DNA from: Setophaga petechia | Taxonomy: Eukaryota; Chordata; Aves; Passeriformes; Parulidae | Assembly: GCA_024362935.1 (NCBI GenBank) | Contig: JANCRA010000003.1 | Location: 44,957,344-45,021,343 of the forward strand | Length of the DNA: 64,000 nucleotides | Reading direction: 5' to 3' | Shown here: piece by piece, positions 32,501 through 45,795 of the stretch | How the letters are laid out: each line of letters opens with the position of its first letter | Position numbering within the stretch: position 1 is the first letter of the stretch | Notes under the pieces: model-generated | Database searches by the model: none | What the model was told of the DNA's origin: nothing | What the model saw: only the letters and a program-made list of their open reading frames with translations | Program-made: the position numbers and the translations under genes

Positions 32501-35500
32501 CAGTAATGTTCTTTGCACCCTTCAAGTTTGTTCATCCAGCTGTGCCAGATTTAGACCTGTCTGTGCAGGAGATGTACCCTAATGGAGAAGAGGGAGATAA
32601 TTCAAATGTGGTGGTGGTCCATTTGAAAAGAAATTTTTTCACTGTAGTACACAGCATCCAAAATTCTCACTTAAAACTGTTTCTGCCTTGCCTGCATACA
32701 TGGATTTCTCAGAAGACATTCACAGAGGTGTAGGGACACTCCAGTTTTGTGTTGTTGTCCTGCAGTTTTGGTGGCTCTCAGGATACACATTAAGTTTTTA
32801 AATACTGAATGCATCTTCAATATTAGGACATGTAGGATATAGGGTTACTCTGAAAGAACTGAAGGATGTAAAATTATTATTTTTCTGTGTATGGAAATAT
32901 GTGGGAGTGGTCATCTGGTCTGAACCTTTTTTTTAATTTTTCAGAGGGGACCATACTTCTCAGTCTCTGGGATTTTTTGCTTTTAAACAGCTGCTTCATG
33001 AACAAGGGCAGAGGGTTTGCTATTTTATCTTTCAGATAAGGCAACAAACTACTTTGTTGTTATTAAGAAATAGAGCTAAAGATACTCAAGTAAGTTGGTA
33101 AAAATGAAATACCTCCTGGGAAACCAAATGCATAGTTAAAAATAAATTCATGGTGGAAAGTTCTGCAAAAGGATCTTTTCAAGTTTATGGCAGAGAATGA
33201 ATCTGTATCCTAAAAAAGAATAAAGTCAGCAACTGTATGCACTTTTCACGACTCTCATGTAAAACCTGGCAAACAGATTATTTGTTGGCTTAGTAGATTA
33301 GACATGAGGGCTTCTGTAAATTAAAAACAAAAGCAGCTTTGGAATGCATTTCACTGTCTCAGTTGGAAAACAAAGATCTGTTTCCCTCCACCCCTTCTTT
33401 TCCTTAGGATAATTAAAAATAAAAAAGTATGCAGAGCCATATAAATAAAACAAGGGCTGGGATGAAAAAAAAAAAAAGAAAATCTTCCTTCAAAGAGATG
33501 TCAGCAATCACAGTTTTCATTTGTCTGTGCCAAGAAATGTGCTTATATGTAGGTCTGAATGTAGTTTATTCTTGACTATTTATGGAAGTTATGCTCTTAG
33601 AGACCTTAATATGTAATAAAAAAGGAAAATCCTTAATTAAAATCTGTTTTAAATGATGCTTAGCTTAAAAGCTTTCAAATACTCCTCTAAGCATTACACA
33701 ATGTTCTACTGTCTTCGTTTTCCAGAATTTCTCTCTGGTACAAGCACATTATAGGTTATACTCTAATTATATAGAATTTTATTGTAGTTTACTTCAGCAA
33801 AGTGTGAATGCATTCTTCATGGACAAAATATATTACTTTGAAATTCTGAAAAAAATCTTTTAGCTATTTTCTCCCAAAGTTTGTAACCTTTAAAAAGAGA
33901 GCAGAGTCTGTAGTAAGGAACATAGAAAACATTAAAAATACAGCTAACTCTTAAAAATCATTTAAGAAGGAGTAAAAACATACAGTCCAGGAGTCTGGGT
34001 GCCTGTGGACAGCTCAGAAATGTGCCTTGGCGTATTATGCAATTACTTTTTTGTGAGAAAATGAGAAATTTAGAAATTGTCATAACTCACAAAATACAGA
34101 TTCTGACCAGGAGCTACAAGAATAACTTGTAAGACATGTTTGCCTGACATACCCATTTCTGACTGTACAGAACTCTTTTGTCAATGCTTATTCTTTCCCT
34201 TCTGATTTTATTTCTCTTCTCATATTTCATGTTAGGCAGAGTCTTGTCAGAGCAGGATGGTGGGAGCATGACAAGTTGAAGCAAATATGGGGTTCCCTGG
34301 GATCAGTCTTTGCTCAGTCACAGAAGCAGCTCAGAACTACCTTCTTTTTCCAGAAATGGCAGAATTTCCTCTGGTCCCACATTCTGCAGGGCTACATTCT
34401 GCTTGAGCAGAGGATGTGGAGGGAAGGAAAATAGCAGTGGCGTTGTTCCCCTGGAAGCCACGGGCTCTAGGCACGTCCCAGCCCATCTTTCCATCTTGTA
34501 ACCTTCCTAATCTGTCACAGGATGCTTCTGAGGGACATCAGAAGCATTGCCATTGTTACTTGGTCATTTGCAGAATTTACTCACAGTTCTCACGGTAATC
34601 CAAATTAGTTTGACATTTGTTTACTGCTTGTGGAAAAGCGGAACACCAAGTGGAGAAAATTAAGTCCTCTGAAGTACTGCAGCAAGGTAATGGACACAAA
34701 TTAACAGCTTGTTGGCACCTGTGTAGGTTTTGTGTGTGACACCATTTTTTCCTCCTGCTTTTTCAGGACTTTATAGAAGGAGAAAAAAATCAGGGCTTCA
34801 GGATGTTGCATGAGGAATGCAGAATCAGTTTTTGAATCAGTAGTTGGGAAATGTCTTAGGCAGTTTGGGTTCATAGATTTATCTGGCCAGTTATCAGGCA
34901 TGCTCCATTCAAGGCAGCAATTCTCAAGGATATTCTTGATTTTGATTGAATGTTTTTTTATCTGTGAACACTACAGTCTTTATGTCAAAACTAATACTCA
35001 TTTTCAGTTCTCGGCCAACTGGCAGATCCAAATACAAATATTACTAATTGGCTGCTCATAAGCCTTTCTAGCAATTAATTCAGTTATAAATGATTCAGAC
35101 CTTTCTGTAACCCAAATAAGATTCATGCCTGCTTTATTTTTCACAGAATTATTTCATGCTAGAAAAGGATGTGAAACAAACCATTATTGAGAATGGGGGA
35201 AATCAGATTTTTTTTTTGACAGTCCTCATTACCTCTTCTGCAGTGTAGCAGACAGATAAAAAGTAATCTTTATTGCAAAGCTGTTTCATGTTCTCATAAA
35301 AACAAAAAAAATGTGGTTCTGTAATTTCCAACGTCTGCACAGAATATCATGTCATCAACTTGGAAACTCAAAGAAAGCATAAGGAAAGGTGGCCTAGGAA
35401 AAAGGTAAGACTTTAACCCTGACCACTGATATATGATAATGAACCAAATCTTCAGTAACAATTATTTGTTTAGTGTAAGAAAATGCATCTACAATTTTGT

Positions 35501-37626
35501 GTGTTGCTATTAGTTTTCCAGGTAAATATTTTCTCATCTAAATCACTGAATTTTGTGGCTGCAAGTAATGATGTGTGCATTTCCTCACTGCATTTCTGTA
35601 TGGTGACAAACTCATGTGAGACACGGCCCCTAATGGAACTCTGTCCCTGTGCATCCTGTGGCATTCTTTGCAGACACGGATTCATTTCATCCCTGTATTC
35701 CAGCCAGATTTACAACTGACCACATTTGCTCCTCTAAACTGCCTTGCAGTCACTGCTAGCACAGTGTTCCTTCTCTTTTTCCAGTTTGAAACTGTTCTCT
35801 GCTGAACTAGACAGCTGCATTCCAACTCTGTGACATCTACATTCTGGGGATGGCTTGGCCCTGATCCACCCAGGGACCACCACTTCCTTTTTGGCCAAAG
35901 GATATTTGGCATCAATTTGGCTCCTATCTCCAAATTCCTCCAGTCTCTGTAGCATTGCATGGCTGGTTGCTTTTTGTTCCTGCTCCTACTTATTATGAAT
36001 GAAATTCAGAGCCCTTTAGTGCTGGGATCACAACATACACACATTTGTCCACTTTTAAATTTTTTTAATGATTGTCAGAAATGGCAGAGCTGGCTGGTCA
36101 TACCATGAACTGCTCAGAGTCACAACAAGATCAGATGAAGCTAAAAAGAGGTAATATCTGTAGGCTGGGAAAAACAGCAAGCCCACCTGTGACCAGTAGA
36201 AGTCACACAAGCCTCTGTACTGTGCTCTCATGCAAAAAGGCACAGACAGCAAAATTACCACAAAACAGAGTCCTGTTTACTTTAGCCATTCCTCTCACTA
36301 TAATTTTGATAAAGATGCAACAGGGTCTTTTCTAGCACCTCTTAGAAAGCTCAAGGAGAGGGGAGAGGATTTTGCATAGTGTTTTATTTCATTGAGGGTA
36401 ATTTCTCCTATGTGATAACCTGGAGAGTAAAAGGGCATTGCAGAAGCAGAGTTAACTACACAAGGCCATTCCCTGCAGCTCTGTTGCAGTGCCTGGAGTT
36501 TTATCAGACTAGGGTGGAAGCCAAACCCAGACAACATGCAGTAAATATAAAGTTAAATTCTTGCCATTTGTTCCTCATATGTACTTTTTTTCAGGGATAT
36601 TTACAGCTTATTACAACTTATTCAATTAATATCTGGCTCAGAAGTTATGCTGTTATTCACATTAAGTCAAACCTCACTTGATTTACTAAAATCTGGGACA
36701 ACATACAGGTTTGATAGAAAGGAAATGAGAGTTCATGTACATCTCTGCACAGGCAGTTTAAAAGAAAAAAAAAATAAAAGGGGAAAAACCAAGTTATTTT
36801 GTGAGTAATAAATTTCTATGTCTATCCTGGGTTGTGAATTCCCCTTGGAAGATTTGGGAAGAAAATGCTTCTGTGACTGTAGAAATCTCAGTAGCTTAAG
36901 TAGACTGCTGGCATCTCTTTGGAAATGCTAACAGATAGTAGAGCAGACTATTGTATTTTGCCAAGGGCCTTATTTCATGCCAGAACTGTATTTTTTTTTT
37001 TCCAAGATAAAAGTCTTTAAAAACTTTTCAGTGCAAAATCTTCTTTTCAGACATGCATAACTGTCCAGTTTGGTACATGTTTGTCCAGAAATGTTGAAAG
37101 AGACAGGACCCAAAGACAGAGCTTACTCTCAGGTTGGAGAAAATATTTATGTCTCTGTTGTAATTTTCTGGTTCATGAATGCTTGAAAAGTAAGTGCTGG
37201 CATAACCATAGCTACCATATAACAACAGCAAAGAAATAATTTGCCATTTAACTCCCAGCTGTGACTGCGTTGCCAGCCCTTTAACAGATAAAGAAAAGGT
37301 GTTTCCAGACTCAAGACTGATTCTCAGTAGCAGCTTTTGCTCACTTAAAGCAGAGAAGTGAACATCTGGACAAGTTTTTAATACTCTTTTTTTTCTTCAA
37401 AGCGCAGGCATTGCCTCCCTGACACATATATAAAAGAGTTGTGGCACGGTTTTGCACTCTCATTTGAACATTTTTTTAAATGAGTGGGACTCTAAATCCT
37501 CATAGTCTGAATTGCTAGGATTGTTAAGTGTGATTAGTAAGATGCTTAAATTGAAAACGGCCCATTTTAGGTACACTCTTTTGTTCTTTTTAGGTGTTTT
37601 TCCCTCCTGTCCTTCCTTATTCACAG
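29564..37626. other. Non-coding unique DNA, about 8 kb
   Basis: No gene, LTR or CR1 recognised. Open frames of 60 to 109 codons lie on both strands with no motifs. Homopolymer A-runs occur near 31657-31670 and 33463-33475. Otherwise AT-rich and CpG-poor. Confidence 0.65.
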
Positions 37627-37746
37627 TCATAGAATCTTAGAATTGTTTGGGTTGAAAAAGACCTTAAATGTCCTTCCAACCCCTTGCCATGGATGGGGAC
37701 ACCTCCCACTAGACCAGGCTGCTCAGAGCTCCATCCAACCTGGCCC
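37627..37746 (-). mobile_element. CR1 LINE 3' end fragment
   Basis: Begins CATAGAATCTTAGAATTGTTTGG and continues AAAGACCTTAAATGTCCTTCC, CACCTCCCACTAGACCAGG, CTCCATCCAACCTGGCCC: the reverse complement of a bird CR1 3' terminus. Only about 120 bp remain, so this is a severe 5' truncation. Confidence 0.95.
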
Positions 37747-38821
37747 AAATCTTTGGAATTGATTATTAATTGAATTTTGGAACAGATAAAACTGAGTTAA
37801 TTAGTGTATCTTAAATTGGTGATAATTAGCTCTATTTATCTATAACAAATAACCTCGCCCGATCCCATTATGGTGTAAAATAAAAGCAGCAATAGTTGTA
37901 GATCAACACAGCTGACAAGAGCTTTGTTCTTGCCTCATCCTGTACTCAGTGTGATCGTTTTGATTTGCTTCATGTGTTTAATCATCTGTTTATCTAAAAG
38001 GTTTGTAGGGTACACCCTCTATCATGATTTTTCCTGCTGTGGCAGTCTATAAGTCAGTGGTGGGTTTATTGATCTAAATTGTGGCTCAGACAGATAGCTC
38101 TGGTACATATAAATCAACATATCTCTATCAGACTTATTCATGTGGCTGCACCTTCTGGTGTTTGACATTTCCTACGTATCTCTGCTGTATAAAAACATTT
38201 ATGTAAATAAAGTATACAGTCTGATATCACAGAACATGGAATGAAAATGCTGCTTATGTCTCAGATTCTTTGGAGATATCCAGCTGCCATGCATGTATGT
38301 GCACTACTGGAATCTCCCACGAAGTTAATTCTTTTTGGTGATTGCTGAAACTCAGACATTACAGAGCTGTGTTTGGATGGCCAGGACAGGGTTAGGGGCC
38401 TTGTAGGACATTATGTAGAACATTATCATAAGAATGACAGCACTGTTTAGTGCCAAGGATCTATCTATCTATCTAGCCTTCACTCAACTGTGCTAACCTA
38501 GTTTTTCTAGGGTTTTTTGGTACTATCTCATACTTGTATTAGGAAACAGTGAACAAATTATTCCTATGGCTTTTTTCATGCCACTCATAGTGATGAAATA
38601 CCACACTATACTCATACTTGTGAGCACTATGTCTTTCAAGCTTAAGAGTTCTAATATCTAATATTGTCACTTTATATGTGGAAGGCAATCTTTTTAGTTC
38701 TAAAATAAATATTCCCTTTTGAGACTGAGAGGCAAATGGCTCATTGTAATGAGGAATAAACAAATGAATTAATAATGCTGGAGTAATAATATTTGTAACA
38801 TTGTCTTTTCATGTAATTGCA
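37747..38821. other. Unique DNA, possibly regulatory in part
   Basis: No gene. The part 37830-38250 is repeat-free and dense in GATA/TATC and TAAT-type words (for example TTTATCTATAACAAAT and AGATAGCTC) with a few retained CpGs. It may be a conserved non-coding element, but this is inference. A (ATCT)4 run lies at 38459-38474. Confidence 0.45.
38459..38474 (+). repeat. (ATCT)4 microsatellite
   Basis: Four perfect ATCT units. Confidence 0.85.
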
Positions 38822-39367
38822 GAAAAGCTTCAATTGGAAGGGACACCTGGAGCCATCCAAACCAACCTCCTGCTCAAGGCTGGACTGACTTCAAAGGTAG
38901 ATCAAACTATTCAGGAATTTCCCCATCTGATTTGTCAGAATTTCCTGGGATAAAGATTCCACAGGGACTCTGGGTGACTATTGCAGTGCTGAACAGCAGG
39001 ACAGGATGCTCCCGTGTCACCTCTCAAGTGCTGAATGCCTTCCCTTTCCCTGCTGGCCACTTCCTTGCTAAGGCAGACCAGGAGGGGGTGGAACCCATGT
39101 AGATTGGCCCCAAGACCGTTTCTGCAGAGCTGATTTCTAACCCAGGCTGTGTTTTTGCATGGGGTCTTTCAACTTCATGTGGCTCAAGTTGGGCCATTCC
39201 TTGGAGTTTTTGCTGTGTCCCTGAATGGCAGGGACAATGCCCCCTGCCTCCCATCTGTTCCCACAGTGTGGTGTCACTGTGAGGCTGGGAGAGCTCTGTG
39301 TGTGTCAGTGACTGATGGGGATGCTAAACACCACAGCCCAGGCAGCAGCCCCTGAGGAGTGTCCCTT
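38822..39367 (-). mobile_element. Older CR1 LINE fragment, about 545 bp
   Basis: A diverged minus-strand CR1. Successive blocks are recognisable: TTGGAAGGGACACCTGGAG and CCTGCTCAAGGCTGG at the 3' end, GATTCCACAGGGACTCTGGG, then TTTCTGCAGAGCTGATTTC with GCATGGGGTCTTTC and AACTTCATGTGGCTC, and finally GTCCCTGAATGGCAGGGACA with TGTGGTGTCACTGTGAGGCTGGGAG and CCCCTGAGGAGTGTCCCT. Divergence is clearly higher than at 37627 or 29331, with several small deletions. The two short open frames across it are chance. Confidence 0.85.
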
Positions 39368-42300
39368 GCACCTACTGTCATTTGTCTTTGAGGTATTGAC
39401 CATTGCCTTTTCAGCTCCAACATTCTTAACCTTTCATTTTATTTTTTTTTTCTTTCACTACTACTGAGCTAATGTTTAAATAACTGTTCACTGTAACTTC
39501 TCAGACTTTTACTGAGGACTTGTAGCCAGCTCACAGTCCTGCATTTTACACTCAGCTGCCAGTCTAACCTTGACTGGCACTGAATCTTTAATTGTTTTTT
39601 TAACATGTTAGAACTTTGAAAACTTCTATATTCAGTCTGTGAAGGGAGCACTTTTTGGTAGTTATCAATATGAAAACTCTCTGAGTTATTGTTAAAGATA
39701 GCTGCTTTAACATGGGGATTTTGGGGTTTCTGTGGTTCAAATGTTAGATTGGATCTGACATTGGGTATATTTGTGAACTTTTGAATACTCATGGGATTGC
39801 CCAGTTTTTCACATATTCCTAAAATTCTGCTGTTGTAAATAAGTACAGAACCAGCCTTGGTTCTTTCTCCATTTTCTAGTAGGTCTGCTACTGAACAATG
39901 TCCACATTACCCCAGTGTGCAGCATCAGCCATCCCTGGCTTTCAGTCAGCTACCAGATGAGCATGCCTTGAGCTGATGTGCAACTGAAAATCATTCCTAA
40001 TTGGTTAACTACCTGCCTATTTGCTTGGTTTTGTTGTTATTTTCTTTAAATTGTATTGGGGAGATGCCAAAACATCTGTAAAGCTTTATTTTAAATTTAA
40101 AAGCTTTATTGCTCTAGTGTCAAGGACCTTCTGTGCTTGCTTTTCTCCAACACTCAAGCCACGAAACCCTGGTCACGTGAATCCTGATAGAAAGCAAATG
40201 TTAACTTTTCATGCTTGAGTACCTACTGACAGCTAACATTAAACTTGTAAGCACATGTATTTGCACTGGAAGTGGTATCTGCTGTATGAGAGGGAACACT
40301 GCTTAACATTGTAAGGTAATGTTCCTCAGATGTCCTTGCCAGGACATGAAAATGAAGACTATTTAAACCAGATCTGAAATACCCCTTCTCAGCCATGGCT
40401 GCTCACATACAGAGTGTGATGACCACGATTGTGACAGAAAACTGCAGGCTAATACATGCAGTGCTCTCTGTGTGTATATGTAACATATATAAAATATGAA
40501 TGAAAGCAAACAGACAGTTTCCCTGAAGCCTTTTGCCAGACTCCCAGCACAGAAGCTGTTAACATAAGCTGTCAACCAGAACAGCCTTTCACCAGCCTGA
40601 GAACTGAGCCCTGTTATTCCTGTACTCTCTTCCAAGCAGAGTCTATTCTGGAGACATGAATCAGACCAGATCATGCTATTTATTCCAGTCCAGTTTATGG
40701 GAATTCAGTTCAACACCACTTGAAACAGCAAAACCAGTATCTTAGCAGAGGGTTTAGACATTTGGTCATGGTAGAACATTGATTCCTTTTGAACAGGACA
40801 CCATCTCCCAGCAATTTAGCCCAACAACTTTAAAGTGTTGATAGTGCAAACTATCAAAATATCCACTCAAGGAAGATTTTTCTTTTTCTCGGTGAGATAT
40901 TATTATTTCTGTTTTGCTAGTAGGGCAGTAGAATTGCTGCCAAGGCAAATCCCATCCTCATCAGTTTATTTACTCGATTTTTAGTTCAGCTTGAAGGTTA
41001 ACATAGATTGTTTTACAAAATACTGTAAGTCTTGGCATTCAATCCTGTTCCATGGAAAATCCTACAAACTTTCTTAGACAGCTTGATCACACTCTTTTTT
41101 GGCATGACGTTTGCTGTCGTTTTTTTTCTTGTCCATACTCTACCTTTTTGAAGAACAGTGTGTCCATCTTTGACTTCTGCCTTCAAATCTTGATGATATA
41201 AATCCACAGATTTAACAATTTATGCATTTTCTGTTCTGCTTGTCCAGAGGCCAATGCTTAGATTGTCAGGTACACAACTCTATTCTCAGTTAAGAACAGG
41301 CTTCTTTTTCAAGAAGATCCTAAAAATAAAGGAAGTAGATATTTTCTTTTGTGAAAGGAGTTATCTTCCTAGATTTCGGGGGTTTTACCATCAGGTATTC
41401 GTATTATTTTTAGTCAGTTACCAAACAATTTAGTGTGTCCTAGTATTTCCTTCCACTCTTTGTGGGATTTACTTACAAGATAATTTTTTTTACAGATGAG
41501 TCCTCTGAGGTTATCAGCTCTGGAATGAAATATATCATAGCTGGTTCTACTAATCCTCCCAACTGGAACACAAGCTAGCATATCACACCCTGTAAAAGTG
41601 TGCTGGAAAACTTTTGTGAAAGGAGGCTGTGGATGACAAAAGGTTTTCAGTTTTCAACACAGGTAAAGAACAGAGGATCTTTGTTTATTATATAATTTGG
41701 CAATGGCATAAGATATTATGCAAATCATAGGATTAACGTTTTGACTTCACAGAGCTATTTCACTGTATGAATACACTCTGTTTTAACCAAGCCAGAAACA
41801 ATGAAGTTTTAAATCATATTGGCAGTAATAACAAGAAGGAAGCTGCTTAATATGGAGAAAAAACCAAAATAGCTAGGGAATAATAATATGGAAATGGAAA
41901 TTATTTTAACAAAGGTTGAACTAAAATTGGAATGGCTGAATATGTCTAGACTAGGAAAACTAGATATTCTTCAGAGTAGAACACTGAACGAATTAAAGCT
42001 GCAGGTCTTGTTTCAAGGGCTTTTAGTATACCTGTGAAGGGCACACAAATGGCAAATGAGAAACAGTATTTAAGATGGTGGTGGAAATCTTTGAAACATC
42101 TACAGATCTCTAAGACTTCCATGCTGGTATCCCCAAATATTTAAGGGAAGATAACTATATTTATATAAAATTGGATAGAATCAGTTGAATCTTCCATCTT
42201 TTTAATGAGGTAGATGTATCAACAGCCTGTCTTTCCTCTGGTTGGTACCCCAAAGTGCACAAAAAACAAGTTCCATTTTGGAATGGCTGCCACTCTATAG

Positions 42301-44047
42301 CTAAAGGGTCTTCATAGGGGATAAAACAGTGGCTGGCAGGGCTGATTTCCTCTGTTCTACCAGCCCTGTTCCCCTGAGTGCTGAGAGAGAGGCAAAGGGA
42401 AGGACAGATCTCCAGAGCTTTCTGGGCACATGAGTTCCTGTCCACCGTGCTTCAGTTGCCAGGGAAAGGAAATTCAGGCACACAATCCACAAAGACATCT
42501 AGCTCTGGGACGTGTGTCCCAACATATTCCTGCTGTTCATTTGTAGGGCAGTCTTTATTCTTGGTCCAGATGCATTATTCCTGGTGTATCATGAGAAAAT
42601 TTACCTTATTACTAGGCTACATGCTAGTCATTTTCTGTTCTTAGATTGCTAGCATGGAAAATATGGAAAGTTTATCTCTGATTCTGGTGTATCAGCAGAT
42701 CATTTACCTTTTTTACCTATTTGCTGCCTCAGAAAGTACCTTGTAGTCTTTTTTATCACCAGAATGGTGAAAAGGCCGATAGTGTGAGCGCAGGACTTGC
42801 TGTTTTAATTTGTTTTCTTTTCTTCCTCTGACTGGTATTGCAAAGGCACTTTGCATATGTTTTGCTCTTGTAGCAAAGATGGATAGTTCCATGGATAATT
42901 GCATAGAATTTGCTCTGGTGTCTCTAAAACTTTGTTACCAAAGGCTTTTCCAGCTGTCACTCAACTGGCACTGGGACCATGTGTCAATGGCTTCATAAAT
43001 GCCACTGCTCTGGACACAGCTGCCCTCACTGGACCTGGTGAGTCACAACCTGATTATCTGGCCATTCTCTGAATACTGACAAATCTCATTTGCTACTTTC
43101 ATAGTGGCATTCAGTTTGATGTGATAATTTCTTGATGGAGTACAGCCCCATCCCTGGATTTGAAAATGCAAAAAAATCTACTGCTGCCTGCAAAATGCAA
43201 TTGTAGCCAAGTGCACTGTTAAGATATTTAGAAGGTTTTTAAATTACATACACTTTAAAAATACCTTTGTGTATTCTATTTTCTTAACTTCATAGGTTAA
43301 TACAAAATTGCTTTCCTGGCTTGACATTGACATAAATGTTCTCTTTTACCCCTCTCTGCAGAAGAAAGTTAATTTTGTTGCCTGATACTTAGAACAGATA
43401 CTAGCTTTGAATAGGGCATTGTTTCCCAGCCAGATCAGTAGCTACCTCTTAGGCTCTTTTTTCAGTATTAGTTCAGGACTGGCAACAAAACAGAAGTAGA
43501 AGAGGTAAAAGTTTGAGTGTTCTCAGAGAACGTTTAGCTTTAATCCAATAAGAAATGTTAATTTATTCTTTGTCAGATTTCCCCTCCCTTTTCTTATAAC
43601 TATTTGTAGCTGTCAGCTCCTAGCCTTATTTAAATGAGAATGGCAGCTCTAAATTCCTTCTGATCACTTTTATTTCTTACTGGTTCTAAATAAGGAAATT
43701 CCCAGTGTGTATTAATCTCACTTGGAGATATTTAATCAACTGATCCAAAAGAGGCTGAGTCCTCTTAGGCTGCCTGTTATCACTCTGGCTTTTCTGCATT
43801 GCTAAGGTCAATTGTGTTAAAATATCCACTCCTTGCACTACTTCAAACCCAGAACATTTTGAGTTCAGGCTTTATACTACAAGAATAGTGAGCTTCCATT
43901 ATTTCATTTTGTGACATGCTACCTCAAAGGGGAAAAAAAGGAACAAATATGCAGTTATGCAGCTTATATATTCATTTGCTACAAATGAGATAATCACCCT
44001 GATTTCTCTGTTCCCTTCCATTTTTTTCTTTCTCAAGATGTTTTCCA
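39368..44047. other. Non-coding unique DNA
   Basis: No gene or clear repeat. Scattered open frames of 60 to 107 codons on both strands without motifs. Confidence 0.7.
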
Positions 44048-44135
44048 TTTTCCCCTCTCCTTTCTCTTCTCCTTTTCCCTCTCCTTTCTTTTTTTTTTTT
44101 TCTTTTCTTGTCTTTCTTCTTTCTCTTTTCTTCTT
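44048..44135 (+). repeat. Polypyrimidine tract (TC-rich, 88 bp)
   Basis: 62 uninterrupted C/T bases from 44048 to 44109, one G, then 25 more pyrimidines. It contains an internal T-run of about 12. The antisense reads as a Lys/Arg/Glu-rich open frame (43972-44166), which is only the reverse of purine-rich codons. Such tracts can form triplex (H-)DNA when mirror symmetry is present; symmetry here is imperfect. Confidence 0.85.
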
Positions 44136-44216
44136 GTTTAAGCTGCCAGGCTGAATGAGGAAACAATTACAGGATGTTGGCTTTAAAAGTGTCTGGCTTT
44201 GCCAAATAAGTTTATC

Positions 44217-44232
44217 TTTTTTTTTTTTTTTT
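44217..44232 (+). repeat. T16 homopolymer
   Basis: Sixteen consecutive T. No adjacent retroposed body is recognised. Confidence 0.85.
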
Positions 44233-44950
44233 CATTGTGGCTTAAAACATGCTAAACTCAAAGCCAAGTTACTAACCTAAAACTCATGGTAATTTTTTGC
44301 ATTAGGCTTACAATAAACTTAGATAGTTTTTCCACAGTCCCTTTGCCAGTGATTAGTTTGGAAGATAGTATGTTTTGAATTTGCTGAGAGATCTACTGCT
44401 CTTAGCTTAGTTTTAGTACTTTTAAAAAGCAATCAATAATGCCCATTTTGTAATAAGCAAAATTTATGGACTGACAAGTAAAATGTAATTATAGTGGGTA
44501 TTCCGTACAAGAAAAAAGAGGTGATCTTAAAGCCATCTCAGCATTCTGTTTGCACTCATTTTCATTCATATAAATGATTAAGTGGTTCTGTGCAGAAACG
44601 TTTCTCTCTCAAGGCTTAACATGAGTCTGGAAAAGTTGCTGCCAAGGAGTTCTATAATGAAGTCAGTGACCATTTGTATTCACTTCTCATTGTTACCCAC
44701 AGACCAGATTTTTTTACAGTACTATTTTATGAGTGAGGCCCTAAGTCAGCAGCAACTTAGACACCTTTTGTTTTTGTTCTCTGGGGGACATACCTTGTAA
44801 ATGTGCAAATTCATGACAAAAGGGAATCCTCCATCAAGTGCTTAGCTTGACTTTGCAGTAAATGAAACTGTTTCCTTTGTCCTGCCCTCTGCTGAGAAAT
44901 GGCTCCTTCTTGAGCGAGCCACAAAAAGATCATTCAAAAACTGTGATAAA

Positions 44951-45018
44951 GGGCCTGATTCAAAACCCAGGTTTGTGAAAAATCACCTCCTGAGTTCAGT
45001 AGGCTTTGGGTCAAACTA
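44951..45018. repeat. Ancient amniote palindromic (MITE-like) repeat remnant
   Basis: The left end GGGCCTGATTCAAAACCCA and right part GTTCAGTAGGCTTTGGGTCAAAC are degenerate inverted copies of each other. They match the widespread amniote palindromic repeat whose ends read GGGCCTGATCCAAAGCCC, with a TTGACTTCAATGG-type centre. It is a small, very old, non-coding copy, with its family name left open. Confidence 0.55.
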
Positions 45019-45734
45019 AAAAATGGAGATGTTAATTTCCATTTAGAACCAAGTCAAATGCTTTGTCCAAGCTGTCTAGCAATGTGTTGAAATAATATGA
45101 AGTAAAATAAACATTCTGTCTTTTGATAATCAGAAACTGCAGTAGACTTTAGTACAACCTGAGCAGTTCAGGCAGTTTAGGTAAGGCCTACCTAGTTGTG
45201 AAATTTACACATTTTTACACACTTTATCTGCTCTTGGAAATCAATTTATGAATTGATTTTTCTACCCCTTTCTGACCATTTGTCTCCCTGCATCACCAGT
45301 TTCAGCTGCACAAACTCTTGCCAAAGTATCCCTGTACTAGGTCTGAAAAAGAAACAAAGCAAAAGCCTTCAAGTAGTTGAATTTTAATGTCTTCCCATAT
45401 TTAGAGAAATACACAACTAACTGCAGCAGATAGCTCCTCAGATGGGGTCTCCAGCTGGGCCCAATATGTAATGTTACACCTGTATTGGGCTATTGCTGCA
45501 GCAGCTCTGTAATGCATCCTGCCAACTCTGCAATAACACAGGGCATTTCTTGGGGTGCTGATTGCTTCAGATCTGGCATCTAGGAATAGTTTCTGCCAGA
45601 CCTGAAGTTGTGGAAAATTAAAATTTGCAACTATAACTGCTAAACTCGTTGGAAAACCTGGACCAGCTTTGGTAGAGGGGAAAAACCTTCAGAGGGAGCT
45701 TGTTCAGAGCTAAACTGGGAGATGTCTGCACATA

Positions 45735-45795
45735 AAGCTCTGTGGACCTCAGTGGGATTTTACCTGAATTGATCACTCAGCACAGATCTTTTCTC
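45735..45795 (+). repeat. Ancient amniote repeat remnant
   Basis: CTCAGTGGGATTTTACCTGA followed by TGATCACTCAGCACAGA resembles the amniote repeat text 'TTCAATGGGAGTTTTGCCTGAGTAAGGACT'. It lies about 700 bp from the palindromic remnant at 44951-45018. Short and diverged, so tentative. Confidence 0.4.

Noticed and set aside
43972..44166. Lys/Arg/Glu-rich antisense frame
   Set aside because: It is the complement of the polypyrimidine tract, not a coding sequence.
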